Of a DNA stretch of 64,000 nt, positions 14,101 through 22,891 are shown piece after piece. The notes under the pieces were generated by a model. It made no database searches. It was not told the origin of the DNA and worked only from the letters and a program-made list of their open reading frames with translations. The stretch comes from Cudoniella acicularis (taxonomy: Eukaryota; Ascomycota; Leotiomycetes; Helotiales; Helotiaceae), in NCBI GenBank assembly GCA_013054445.1, contig JAAMPI010000046.1:1-64000 (forward strand), in the 5' to 3' direction. Numbering within the stretch: the stretch's first letter is position 1; every line of letters begins with the position of its first letter. Position numbers and translations under genes: made by a program.

Positions 14101-14414
14101 AAAAGAGAAGAGGGGATGAAAACCAGCCGGGTTTACTGTTTCAGCATTTATGTGGAGACCATAGGTTTGCCGTTGCATCCCTCAAAGATTTTGTTCAAGG
14201 AGAGCTAGAACGAACTAAAGGTGCAACCTCGGTCATAGATGTTCATGAGATAGGCCTGGAGGAATGGATCAGCAAGGCAAAGGCGACGGATATAAGCCCA
14301 GTCGTTATTGGTTTCTTGGAAACTGTCGATGATGAGGAGAACAAGGTTCTACTGCCTGAATTGCAAAGTATCCTCCGAGGCGATGGATCGAGAGAGAGTA
14401 GAACCAGCACTTGA
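2165..14414 (+). CDS. Hybrid highly reducing PKS-NRPS (KS-AT-DH-MT-KR-ACP-C-A-T-R)
   Basis: This megasynthase builds a reduced, C-methylated polyketide, condenses it with one amino acid and releases it. My model has five exons: 2165-3093, 3184-4237, 4292-5838, 5892-9166 and 9225-14414. Every junction joins conserved motifs in frame, giving ~3997 residues once one frame break in a C7 run (8813-8819) is bridged. Signatures are [10 protein letters not shown] (C178) and EAHGTGT; AT GHSSGE (S655); DH His983, where the usual Gly of the motif is Asn ([10 protein letters not shown]), and [10 protein letters not shown] (D1161); [11 protein letters not shown] (~1424); KR GLAGELG (~2124) and SNYAAAN (Y2263); [11 protein letters not shown] (S2435); C domain HHIIMDG (~2677); A domain [11 protein letters not shown] (~3152) and [10 protein letters not shown] domain LGGNSLLL (S3568); R domain [10 protein letters not shown] (~3649) with Y3806 and K3810. 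No active cis enoyl reductase is seen, which fits the divergent trans-ER. The YxxxK in R permits reductive release, but Dieckmann closure cannot be excluded. The amino acid is not assigned. Confidence 0.95.
8813..8819 (+). other. C7 homopolymer where the KR reading frame breaks
   Basis: The KR sequence reads [12 protein letters not shown] in one frame up to this run. It continues as [17 protein letters not shown] one frame over immediately after it. Six C instead of seven would restore one continuous, family-like KR. See the findings for the competing 49-nt intron explanation. Confidence 0.85.
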
Positions 14415-14901
14415 TACGTGTTTATTGGGATGAGGAAGCGATATAGGAATGCGGAAATTAGTAGAAGGCATGTAATTGCAGGGGTAAATAGGTCATCCAA
14501 ACAAACACTTGAGCATATGTCGGAATTACAAACTTAGCGTCCATATTGGTCAGAACTTGAGAAACGTCTGGTTGGTTCATTAGAGTGGCCTCCCCCTTTC
14601 CCCCATCGTTTGAGAGTGCATGGGCCGCACTCACCAAAATACCATATGCCTTCTACATAACTACTACGAATTATTCATCACTTTAAGATACATTTTAAGT
14701 CTCTAAAAAGTATTTTGTAGTTCGCATCTATTACTGCTTAAAATTTCGTGTAAATGCGACCGTTGAACGTCGCGTAATAATTATTTGCTGTACAATTGTG
14801 ATCGCGATTACTCGAGACTGAGCTTGCGGTGGGTTGCGCTAAGCTGTACTTCGTATACTCGAATCCCCACTTACGAGCCTGCCAGCAGAAGTCTAGTTAC
14901 T
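14415..14901. other. Downstream flank of the PKS-NRPS, no gene
   Basis: This is an unremarkable 3' flank that becomes AT-rich and stop-dense from about 14680, where the repeat island begins. No additional pathway gene (P450, Diels-Alderase, transporter or regulator) is visible here. Confidence 0.5.
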
Positions 14902-15264
14902 ATAAGGCATTTTACAAGTAAATTAAAATTAAAAAATCGTAAATATCTAAAACTTAGTAAAGAAAAAGAATATCTATATTTTAAATATTACGATTACTAG
15001 AGTTTATCTTATTATTACTCTTTATTATTTTATAATATTTAAGAAATCGTAATAAATTTAATTTTTAGAAGCCTAAAGGCGGGGTTATAAAGCCTAAAAA
15101 TCAAAGTTATCGCGATCACTTAGATATTATAAAATAACTAAGACTAATTATAATATAAAACCTAGTCATTAAAAGATTTGAACAGGCAGAGCTCCTTTTT
15201 ATATAATAACTTTTAAAAGTTTAACTATTTTTTAAAATTTTGATTTATTAGTAAAATGCCTTAT
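14902..15264. repeat. MITE-like element with 14-bp terminal inverted repeats
   Basis: ATAAGGCATTTTAC at 14902-14915 is the exact reverse complement of GTAAAATGCCTTAT at 15251-15264. The similarity extends imperfectly inward through AT-rich sequence. The 363-bp interval has no coding capacity, as expected for a small non-autonomous DNA element or a degraded transposon. No target duplication is evident outside the repeats. Confidence 0.4.
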
Positions 15265-15941
15265 CCGCTACGCTACTACCCGGTGCGTCCTCCCCCGGAG
15301 CGGAATAACCGTTTATCCGGAGGAACACTAAAACCACGCTTTACTGTTTATATATAAATAAACTACTTTATCATTTAATTATACTATAACTACGATACTA
15401 GAAGACACTGTTTTTGATTCTACTAATAAAGGAACCCTTAGGCCTAATACTAAGCTACTACGTATAAAAGGAGACGTATTTTACCCTATATAATTACTTA
15501 ACTAGAGCTAGGAAATCAACCTGCCAGACCACACCTCTCCTGACGACCCTATCACTTTGTTTACGATATACTATACACTTAAAATCATAGATATAATAGC
15601 TAAGAGAACGAACAAATATATAGTACTATACCCTTAAAAAGGGCTAGTACGCGAAAACCCTACTAAAAACAGCTATTTTACCTACTTTATAATAAACTAT
15701 AACAATAGAACTATAACTAGTATAATTATAATAAATAATATCTAGGTTTGTTTAATAGTTAAATTAATTAATTTCTATTTAAAACTTAAAATTATTTAAA
15801 CTATATCGAGATATAAGCTTTTTTATTATTAGTTAAGAAAATTTTTAATGATTTTATTCTTTTTTTAATATTTTTAAAAAGAGATTAAATTTAATTAATA
15901 TTTTCTTATTAAGTCTAAACTTATATTTTAAGTTTAATTAG
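15265..15941. other. AT-rich RIP-degraded sequence, no identifiable element
   Basis: Stops occur in all frames and the composition is extremely AT-rich, except for short normal-looking patches at 15270-15330 and 15505-15560. I could not match it to a coding domain. It may be decayed transposon leader or gag. Confidence 0.4.
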
Positions 15942-16187
15942 TGTTATAGACCTAGTTCGACGCTAAGATAGATTAACTTAACGACTGACCGAATAACTTA
16001 CTATCTAGGGGAGTCGCTTACGGACTACTTCGCTTACTAGCGCTATTTGTATAGTTAAATAGAGCTTCTCTCTCTAGGAGAACCTCTTCTTCTCTCCTTA
16101 GTTTAGTCTCTTCGATAATATAACACCTTTTTATAAATACGTCCTTACGTAACGTTAAGGCCCTAGTGCTTTTATAGAGCCGTAACA
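15942..16187 (-). mobile_element. Inverted, internally deleted copy of the island's ~340-bp LTR
   Basis: Read on the minus strand, this matches the LTR copies at 17815-18153 and 18387-18726. The ends are TGTTAYRG...RTRACA, but about 94 bp in the half nearest the LTR's 3' end are missing. It lies directly against the YLDD region of the Gypsy reverse transcriptase, so the upstream gag, protease and N-terminal RT have been replaced. No matching 5-bp target duplication is visible. Confidence 0.75.
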
Positions 16188-18386
16188 ATCCTAGTCAAAT
16201 ATCTTAGATATTTCGTTATTTATTATCTTAATAATATCTTTATTTATTCGAAACAAGAAGAAGACTATAAAAGACATGTCTTTAAAGTCTTAAGAGCCTT
16301 AGACAAGGTTAACTCGCGACTAAAGCTATTAAAATACTAATTTAGAGTTAAACAAGTCTTATTCTTTAGTTATATAATTCGTTTAAGAGAACTAAACATC
16401 GACCTAGAAAAAAGTAAAATAGTTAGAAGCTAGGATCTTCTTAAGAATATAAAGGATATCTAGTTATTCTTAGGATTTATAAACTTCTACTAAATATTTA
16501 TTTAAGACTATAATAAGCTCGCTAAGCCGCTAATAACCCTTATCTATAAAAGAGTCGTATAGAGCTTTAAAGATAATCTAAAGTGCCTATAGGCCTTTAT
16601 AGACCTTAAAAGACGATTTAAATAAGAACTAATCCTTAAATCGTATCTAATAGACTATAAAAGTACGGTCGAATATAACATGTCTAATATATATATTAGC
16701 GTAGTCTACCTATAGAAAGTAGACGATAAGAAAACCTACCCTATCGCTTACTTCTTATAAAAACTATCCCTTATAAAATAAAATTATAATATCTATAAGA
16801 AAGAGTTACTTACGATTATTAAAGCCTTTAACTACTAGAAAGTCTATCTTTAAAGAGCTCTATTTCTAACTACTATCCTTAGCGACTATACTAATCTTTA
16901 AACCTTTATTATTATTAAGGTTCTAAAGAACTGTCGACTCGTAAGATAGGCTAAGAAACTATCGTACTTTAATATCGTGATTAAGTATATCCCTAAAAAG
17001 GATAACCTATAAGCAGATGTCTTAAGCTAGAAGCCGGGTTATAAAAGCGATAAAGTCTATTAAGAGTTAGTATTATTAAAATAGGAAGACGATCTCCTTA
17101 TACCCGCGATTAAGAAAGTTATAACTATTAAACGAATAGACGATCTATAGAATATAAAAATATAAAAAGCCGGATTAAGGCTTATATAAAAAGAGATCGA
17201 TAAACTTAAGATCTATTAAAAGGATATTAGAATCTATTTATTCTTATATAACGATAATAATAAGATATTCTTATTAGAAGCTGTCTATAAAGAATTAATT
17301 ACGAAATAACACGTATTACCTGCTTATAGATACTAGAGTATTAGAAAGACCTATTTCCGATTATTAAAGAACTATTAGTTCTTAAGAATAAAGAAAGAAG
17401 TCGAATAGATCGTTATAGAATATTACGAGTACTTATAGAACAAATTATTAAGACACCTATCTTATAAACGAATATAAACCGGGAAGATATTTATAAAACC
17501 TTAAGAATCGATATTATAAGATTTTATTATTAAGTTATTAAAATCAAGAGATCTTATAATATAAGTCGAGTATAATTTAATCCTAATAATTATAGACAGA
17601 CTTACTAAGTATAGTATCTATCTTCTATACTAAGAATTAAGTATTATAGAAGAACTATTATACGCCTTCCTAGTAGTCGTCGTCGTAAACTACGGACTAT
17701 TAAAAGAAATATATTCTAATTAAGATAAACTCTTTATATTAAAGTTTTAGACCGCCCTAATAGCGTCTTTAAGGGTTAAAAGAAAGCTTAGTATAGCCTT
17801 TTACTCTTAGACTATATTACGGCTCTATAAAGACACTAGGGCCTTAACGTTACGTAAAGACGTATTTATAAGAAGGTGCTATATTACGAAGAGACTAAAC
17901 TAAGGAGAGAAGAAGAGGTTCTCTTAGAGGGAGAAGCTCTATTTAACTATATAAATAGCGCTAGTAAGCGAAGTAGTCTATAAGCGACTCCCCTAGATAG
18001 TGAGTCATTTGGTCAGTCGTTAAGTTATTAAATCGACTATCGATCAGAAGGACAGGCTATTATCAAGTCATTGAATCGACGAGCGTCGAATCAAGTTATT
18101 AAGTCGACTACTATCAAGTTAATCTATCCTAGCGTCGAACTAGGTCTATAACAGACTAATAGAGGAAACGAAAGAAACAACTAGGTTATTAAGGCCTATC
18201 TATACTATTACTATAATTAGAAGTAAGATAACTAGGTTACCCTCCTACTACTAGTATAATTAGCCTATAACGGGTCGACAAGTAAGACTATAGGCGTTAT
18301 TCCGTTCTTTATAAACTACGGATTTAAGCTAGTAGTATATCGAGAACTAGGGATATCGACGATCGATAACGAACGAGTAAAGCTAT
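16188..18386 (+). mobile_element. RIP-mutated Ty3/Gypsy pol remnant (RT, RNase H, integrase)
   Basis: A conceptual plus-strand reading gives typical Gypsy polyprotein motifs interrupted mainly by TAG/TAA where Gln/Trp codons are expected. The motifs are YLNNIFIYSKQEED (the YLDD box of RT), LFLGFINFY, VEYNMSNIYISVV and YNIYKKELLTIIKAF (RNase H), then DFIIKLLKSR and LIIIDRLTKYS (integrase), and after an inserted LTR, LAYNGSTSKTIGVIPFFINYGF. The N-terminal half of pol is missing at the left, and the distal integrase and any chromodomain are missing at the right. It is not functional. Confidence 0.92.
17815..18153 (+). mobile_element. Solo LTR inserted in the Gypsy integrase, 5-bp target duplication
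   Basis: This 339-bp LTR starts TATTACGG (RIP-mutated TGTTACGG) and ends ATAACA. GACTA occurs immediately before it (17810-17814) and immediately after it (18154-18158). Removing the LTR and one GACTA rejoins the integrase frame from FYS*T to NRGNERNN. It is therefore a genuine insertion that later lost its internal region by LTR-LTR recombination. Its differences from the 18387 copy that I checked are C-to-T or G-to-A transitions. Confidence 0.9.
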
Positions 18387-18726
18387 TGTTACGGCTCTGT
18401 AAAGGCACTAGGGCCCTGACGTCACGTGGGGACGTATTTGCAAGAAGGTGCTGTATTATCGAAGAGACTAAACTAAGGAGAGAAGAAGAGGTTCTCCCGG
18501 AGGGAGAAGCTCTATTTAACTACACAAATAGCGCTAGTAAGCGAAGTAGTCCGTAAGCGACTCCCCTGGATAGTGAGTCACTCGGTCAGTCGTCAAGCCA
18601 TTAAATCGACTATCGATCAGAAGGACAGGCTACTATCAAGTCATTGAATCGACGAGCGTCGAATCAAGTCATTACGTCGACTACTATCAAGTCAATCTAT
18701 CCTGGCGTCGAACTAGGTCTGTGACA
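18387..18726 (+). mobile_element. Least-mutated copy of the ~340-bp LTR, at the Gypsy/Helitron junction
   Basis: This 340-bp copy begins TGTTACGGCTCTG and ends GGTCTGTGACA, the canonical TG...CA form. It keeps many CpA/TpG sites that are TpA in the other copies. Gypsy integrase ends on its left and a reverse-strand Helitron begins on its right, with no matching target duplication (GCTAT versus GTAAT). It probably marks a recombination junction rather than a simple insertion. Confidence 0.85.
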
Positions 18727-20930
18727 GTAATAGACTCGCGGGAAACTTATAGGCTATATATAGAGCGTTTAAATAGTCGTCCTTATATAGTCTATAAGCT
18801 ATCTAACCTATAACGATCTCTCGAAGGTCGTTACTCTATAATATAGGGAAAAGCTTAGTATAGATAACCTCGTCGATACGCTCGGCTATTAGGAACCGCG
18901 TAGCTAGCGTTAGCTATAAGAGAAGGTATATATATAGTAAGCTACGCTTTTAATACTCGATCGTATAGACGTAGGCTCGATATAGACCGAAAAGCCCCCT
19001 CTTAAGGTCCTTAATTAGCTCCTTCGCCTTTAGACGAAAGACATAGGCGATAAGGTCTAGCTAATCTAATAATTACTAACCCGGAAAGAGGTTATTTACG
19101 ATCTCGGGCTAATAAGGATTCGCGATAAAGGTAATAAAGAAGGTTAGCCTTCCGAAATAGCGAATAATAGCTATAGAGTCTTAAAAGAGCTATTATATAT
19201 AGCGATCCTTACCTATAAAGCTCGACGAGAATATAACCTTCTAGCTAAGCTCGTAAAGATCGACGTCTATAGCGACTAAGTAATTATATAACCCTTTATA
19301 AACGTCTATACGGACCTTATCTTAATTCTTATAGATCTAATCGAGGGTAATAGCTTTATAGGCTATAAACGTATCTATATAGTATTACTAAAAGAGATAG
19401 CTAGTATAAAAGAGAGGCGAGAACTCTCTATAATAGGTGTATAAGCGATACTAGTAGAACTAGCGTTACTTAAGATAGGTCTAGGACTATAGTTAATAGT
19501 CTTATTATAACTATATCTTATAGTGCTATCTATAATCGCTATAAAGGAAGAAGAGAACGTAGTAGAGAGATATATAAGCCGCGTATATTAGGCTAATATA
19601 GGCGAGCGTTAGTTCTCGCTTATATAGGTTATAGACCGTAAGGACGATATTATAATAAGAGGCGCTATTAAACTCGTCTATAAGGATAGCCGTAACCTCG
19701 TTACTCGTTAAGAGGTTCTCGCGACGACGATCCGCCCCGAACTCTATAATTAGACATATCTAGGGGTTAAGGAGTAGTCGAAACTAGCTACTTATAGGTT
19801 CTACTAAGCGCTTATAGGCGGTCTTATAGAGGGGGATAAACAGATTATAGGTTATAAGTATATCTAAGAGCTCTAATAGGACTATCTAATCTAGGGTCGG
19901 ATAGCGGTTAATCCGTATATCTATAGCGTACTCGGGGTTATAGAAGAAGAGCTAAGTAAAGGCTAGCGTACGCCTATCCTCGGTCTATAATAGGCCTTAG
20001 AGGTAAAAGAGCTTACTATAGATTTAAAAGCACTAGATCCTATCCTATAGGCTAAGCCGGGTATCTTTATTATAGCTAATCAAGGTAAACGCTAGCGTAG
20101 AGTTATATTTACGGATATCCTTCCGGAACCTACGGGCCTAGGGAGAGGTATCCGTGAAAAGCGTCCGTAGCGTAGTCGGGATAGGCTATAATAGCTTTAA
20201 CTAACCGTCTTCTCGTATATAGTAGGCTAGGAACTACTTATCCGAAAGCACCTACTCGTCGATAAAGTAGAGAGCTTAGTAGAACTCGTATTCGTAGTAT
20301 AGCTCTCCTAGACTATATATCGCCTATAACGGATCGAATTAAGAGATAAAGCCGCGAGGACGGTCGATTACGTCCCTAGCCTCCGTCTCACGGCGAACCC
20401 GTGCCCGCTCTCGCCTTTCCGCGGCAATCTTAGCTACTCGCGCGGTCCGTAAGGCCTCTTACTACTCGCCCGGGAGAGTAGGATCGATTCGGGGACGTCT
20501 CGCGGGCCGTGAGGGCTCGATACATGTAGAGGCGGCCCGTTTATAGCCTAAGCGCGTCCGTAGAGGAGAATTTAGATCGACTTCTTGAAGGGGGGCCTGT
20601 CGCGTCGTGTCCTACGTAAAGTTAGGGGCTATAGCGGCTCGAAGGGAGAAAAAAGGGGGATTCCTACTCGACACCGCGAGCACTCACTATACGTATAGCC
20701 TCGGCGGGGGTTAGTCGGGAAGTCCGAGAGAGGGAGCGTTCGCTTACACTTCCTATACTTCTTCTGAGAGAGAGAAATCTATAAGGGGAGAGAGAGAGAG
20801 AGGATATAATCAAGGGAGAGAAGACGTGAGGGTGAGATTAGATAAGCATAGAGGTCAACACGCCGAACTAATCAGGGCGGCTGAAATTCACACTTTTCGG
20901 GACTACTCCGGCATTTAGCACTAATATTAT
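18727..20930 (-). mobile_element. RIP-mutated Helitron fragment (Helitron-like N-terminal/Rep region)
   Basis: The minus-strand reading, ignoring RIP stops, contains an Arg/Glu-rich N-terminus (EALRTARVAKIAAERRERA near 20450) and NPEYAIDIRINRYPTLD (~19900). It continues with EFGADRRRENLLTSNEVTAI, SLIYAAYISLYYVLFFLYSDY, ITFIANPY.PEIVNNLFPG and RFLIAERIDEVI. This order is that of fungal Helitron replication initiator/helicase proteins, whose parental motifs include HAAYMPLHYVLLFPYGDYGWH. The PIF1-like helicase half is absent because the fragment ends at the LTR at 18726. Sequence from 20640 to 20930 is less mutated and carries a GA-rich tract. It may be the element's 5' end. Confidence 0.85.
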
Positions 20931-21621
20931 ATAGACTATAGAGAATCTTAATATAAGTAGATAAACTATTAAGCTAGGAGAATTATAAAGATTTAGACTA
21001 GGAATTAGATAGAGACAACCTATTACTAGAGGTCAGCGAATACTAGATACTTACCCGCGTTAATAATAATATATATATATAGAGACTACTAGTCGAGAAT
21101 AGTCTAAACTAGATATTAGACAAGCTATATTTTAAGGAAGATAAGAGGACTTAAGATAAGCCTATCTTTAAAGAACTATATTAAATTATATATAGGGATA
21201 CGTAAAGAATCGTCTTTATAGCCTAATATAACAAGCTAGGAGAACGCTATTATATCGCTATTATACTAATCTATAATAAACAACTACTAATCTTCGACGA
21301 TAAAGCAGAACCTAGGAGTGTCTAAGAAATAGTCGCGATTAGTAACGACAAAAGGATCTAAGAAAAGACTATACTAATAATCGGCTTAAGGACTAACTAC
21401 GTCTAGGACTAGGTTATAGGGACAAATAAGCTATAGTTATACGTTCTATATCAGCTTATAGAAGCTATAGACTAGTATAGAGTATAGGAAAACCTCTTAA
21501 TAAAGAATACTCTTATTAAATCACAAGTCTATAAGGCTATTATAATAGTAGGGTATAGACAGCTTATTATTAATATTAAGCTTAATAGAATCTAAACATA
21601 AGCTATAATTGATTTAGGTAT
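20931..21621 (+). mobile_element. Second Gypsy fragment (gag to start of aspartic protease)
   Basis: The plus-strand conceptual reading ends in GYRQLIINIKLNRI followed by AIIDLG. This matches the entry into a retroviral-type protease (VELNxIRTxAMIDSGATG) with RIP changes. It is cut exactly at the next LTR at 21622. It could be the missing upstream part of the pol remnant at 16188, displaced by the Helitron, but its identity with that element cannot be shown here. Confidence 0.65.
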
Positions 21622-21790
21622 TGTAGTGGGGAAGTCAGTCGGTCGCTGGGTGGTCACGTGGTTCGCAGACACGTGACCTACGCGAAGGAGGATAAAAGAC
21701 GTGTTCTCGGGCAGCTTAGCTTCTTCTTCTTAAGTCAAATTAACGTCTATTTGAACTCCCTCCCTTTTGGGTTGTATTTGTCCTTCTACA
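21622..21790 (+). mobile_element. Un-RIPped 169-bp LTR of a different Gypsy-type element
   Basis: The segment starts TGTAGTGGGGAAG and ends CCTTCTACA, giving TGTAG/CTACA inverted ends. It includes an Inr/TATA-like region and CT-rich sequence. It is followed by ATGGTGACCTACGC, positioned like a primer-binding site. Composition is normal with many CpG sites, unlike the flanking RIPped DNA, so it arrived after or escaped RIP. No target duplication (GGTAT versus ATGGT) and no second LTR are seen. Confidence 0.6.
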
Positions 21791-21844
21791 ATGGTGACCT
21801 ACGCAGGGAGGGTAATCAGGGCTAAGCCCTAATATCCTGTCGTC

Positions 21845-21960
21845 TCTTGGAATCGCAATCAGAATCAGAGTCAAGATCGGAATCGGAATCAAAGTCGGAA
21901 TCAAAGTCAGAATCAGAATTAAAGTCAGAATCGGAACTAGAATCGGAATCAGAATCGTCG
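21845..21960 (+). repeat. Hexanucleotide tandem array (GAATCA/GAATCG/AAGTCA variants)
   Basis: About 19 consecutive 6-bp units of the form RARTCR follow the LTR leader. The dominant units are GAATCA and GAATCG, with AAGTCG, GAGTCA and GAACTA as variants. In one frame this encodes acidic/Ser repeats, but no open coding context was found. It is either a degenerate minisatellite or part of the element's leader. Confidence 0.8.
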
Positions 21961-22103
21961 TCTGCCTAAGAGAAAGGCATCCAAGTCATCGAGTCCCTTG
22001 CGAATCACCGTTTGCCTACACAATGGCATTTTCCCCTTCGAGTCGTCGTCTGCCAAAATATGGCCTTTACGAATCGTCTGCCTAAGAGAAAGGTTTAATA
22101 GGA
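21957..22103. repeat. Four short hairpin-like repeats with a TCTGCC...GGC core
   Basis: Four related segments occur: TCTGCCTAAGAGAAAGGC, TTTGCCTACACAATGGC, TCTGCCAAAATATGGCC and TCTGCCTAAGAGAAAGGT. In each, GCC and GGC (GGT in the last) flank a 7-9 nt A-rich loop. Spacers contain CGAATC/CGAGTC words like the hexamer array to the left. The set lies between the LTR leader and the broken transporter gene. Confidence 0.6.
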
Positions 22104-22111
22104 AGGCTTAC

Positions 22112-22891
22112 TTGAACAGATTGTTGAGCAGAGCAAGAAATATCCAAACGATGTGTGCAAAGGTTCCGTAACGAATCTAATTGCATGAGCACAATGTATG
22201 AGGACTGGGGAGGCCTGGGGCCTCAAGATCAAGAATTATACCTTTATAAGCTCGAGTAGAGTGTGAGAATTTGGCACCTTCAATTTAGCTTGAATGGCAA
22301 AAAAGGCGAAGAACTGCAAGAATTAGTACCCGAGGATTATGAAACCGTGTGCTGTTCCAGCTGACGCAAATCATGACACTCTGACCATTAACCCACCAAA
22401 TAGGCAGCGCAATTCCATATTGGTAGCTATTGTCTTGAGATCAGCTTTCATGACGAGAACCAATTACAGCCAACAGCCTACGTAAGATATCTATATTTTA
22501 TCAGAGAAACGCTGTTTGGAAGTGCCAGGGCAGTAGCTTACGGTGCCCCCAAAAGAGCTGATGTATATGCCCACGAAGAAATGACGGCAGAGGCAGTAAG
22601 GCCAGCTCCCACGCTGCGGTTTGCAACTATAAATCTTCAAAGAGCCGTATTAGTCATAAGCATTCCTGAAGGTAGGGACAAGTTCACGCCTCGGTAGTTT
22701 TATTATCTTCACCAAACGATCGTTTCAAAAGCTTCGTTACAACGCTCATACCTGGAAAAGTCATTTCGCAGTCATAACCAGACACCATGGTGCTTACCCA
22801 GCGCAAATGCAACGCCCAATCCAACCACTACTCCATAGCCCACTCCCGGGGAAAGCGGAATTGGAACGGTTACGGTTGTGGAATCAGCCAT
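22112..22891 (-). pseudogene. 5' fragment of a DUR3-type urea transporter gene, truncated by the island
   Basis: I reconstruct six exons on the minus strand: 22891-22798, 22751-22688, 22634-22542, 22426-22366, 22313-22242 and 22176-22112. All have GT-AG introns and join in frame. The ~149 residues read MADSTTVTVPIPLSPGVGYG, then KLLKRSFGEDNKTTEAF, VANRSVGAGLTASAVISSW, YQYGIALPIWWVNGQSVMIC, FFAFFAIQAKLKVPNSHTLL and RYGTFAHIVWIFLALLNNLF. This is the N-terminal third of fungal urea/polyamine:sodium-symporter-family carriers (~690 residues), covering the first transmembrane helices. After the donor site at 22111 only repeat DNA follows, so the protein cannot be completed. The junction at 22541/22427 is the least certain because family members have about three more residues there. 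Reading frame and splice sites are otherwise intact, suggesting recent disruption. Confidence 0.85.

Noticed and set aside
21622..22110. Complete Gypsy retrotransposon
   Set aside because: Only one LTR and a leader-like region are present. No gag/pol in the same condition and no second LTR lie inside the window.
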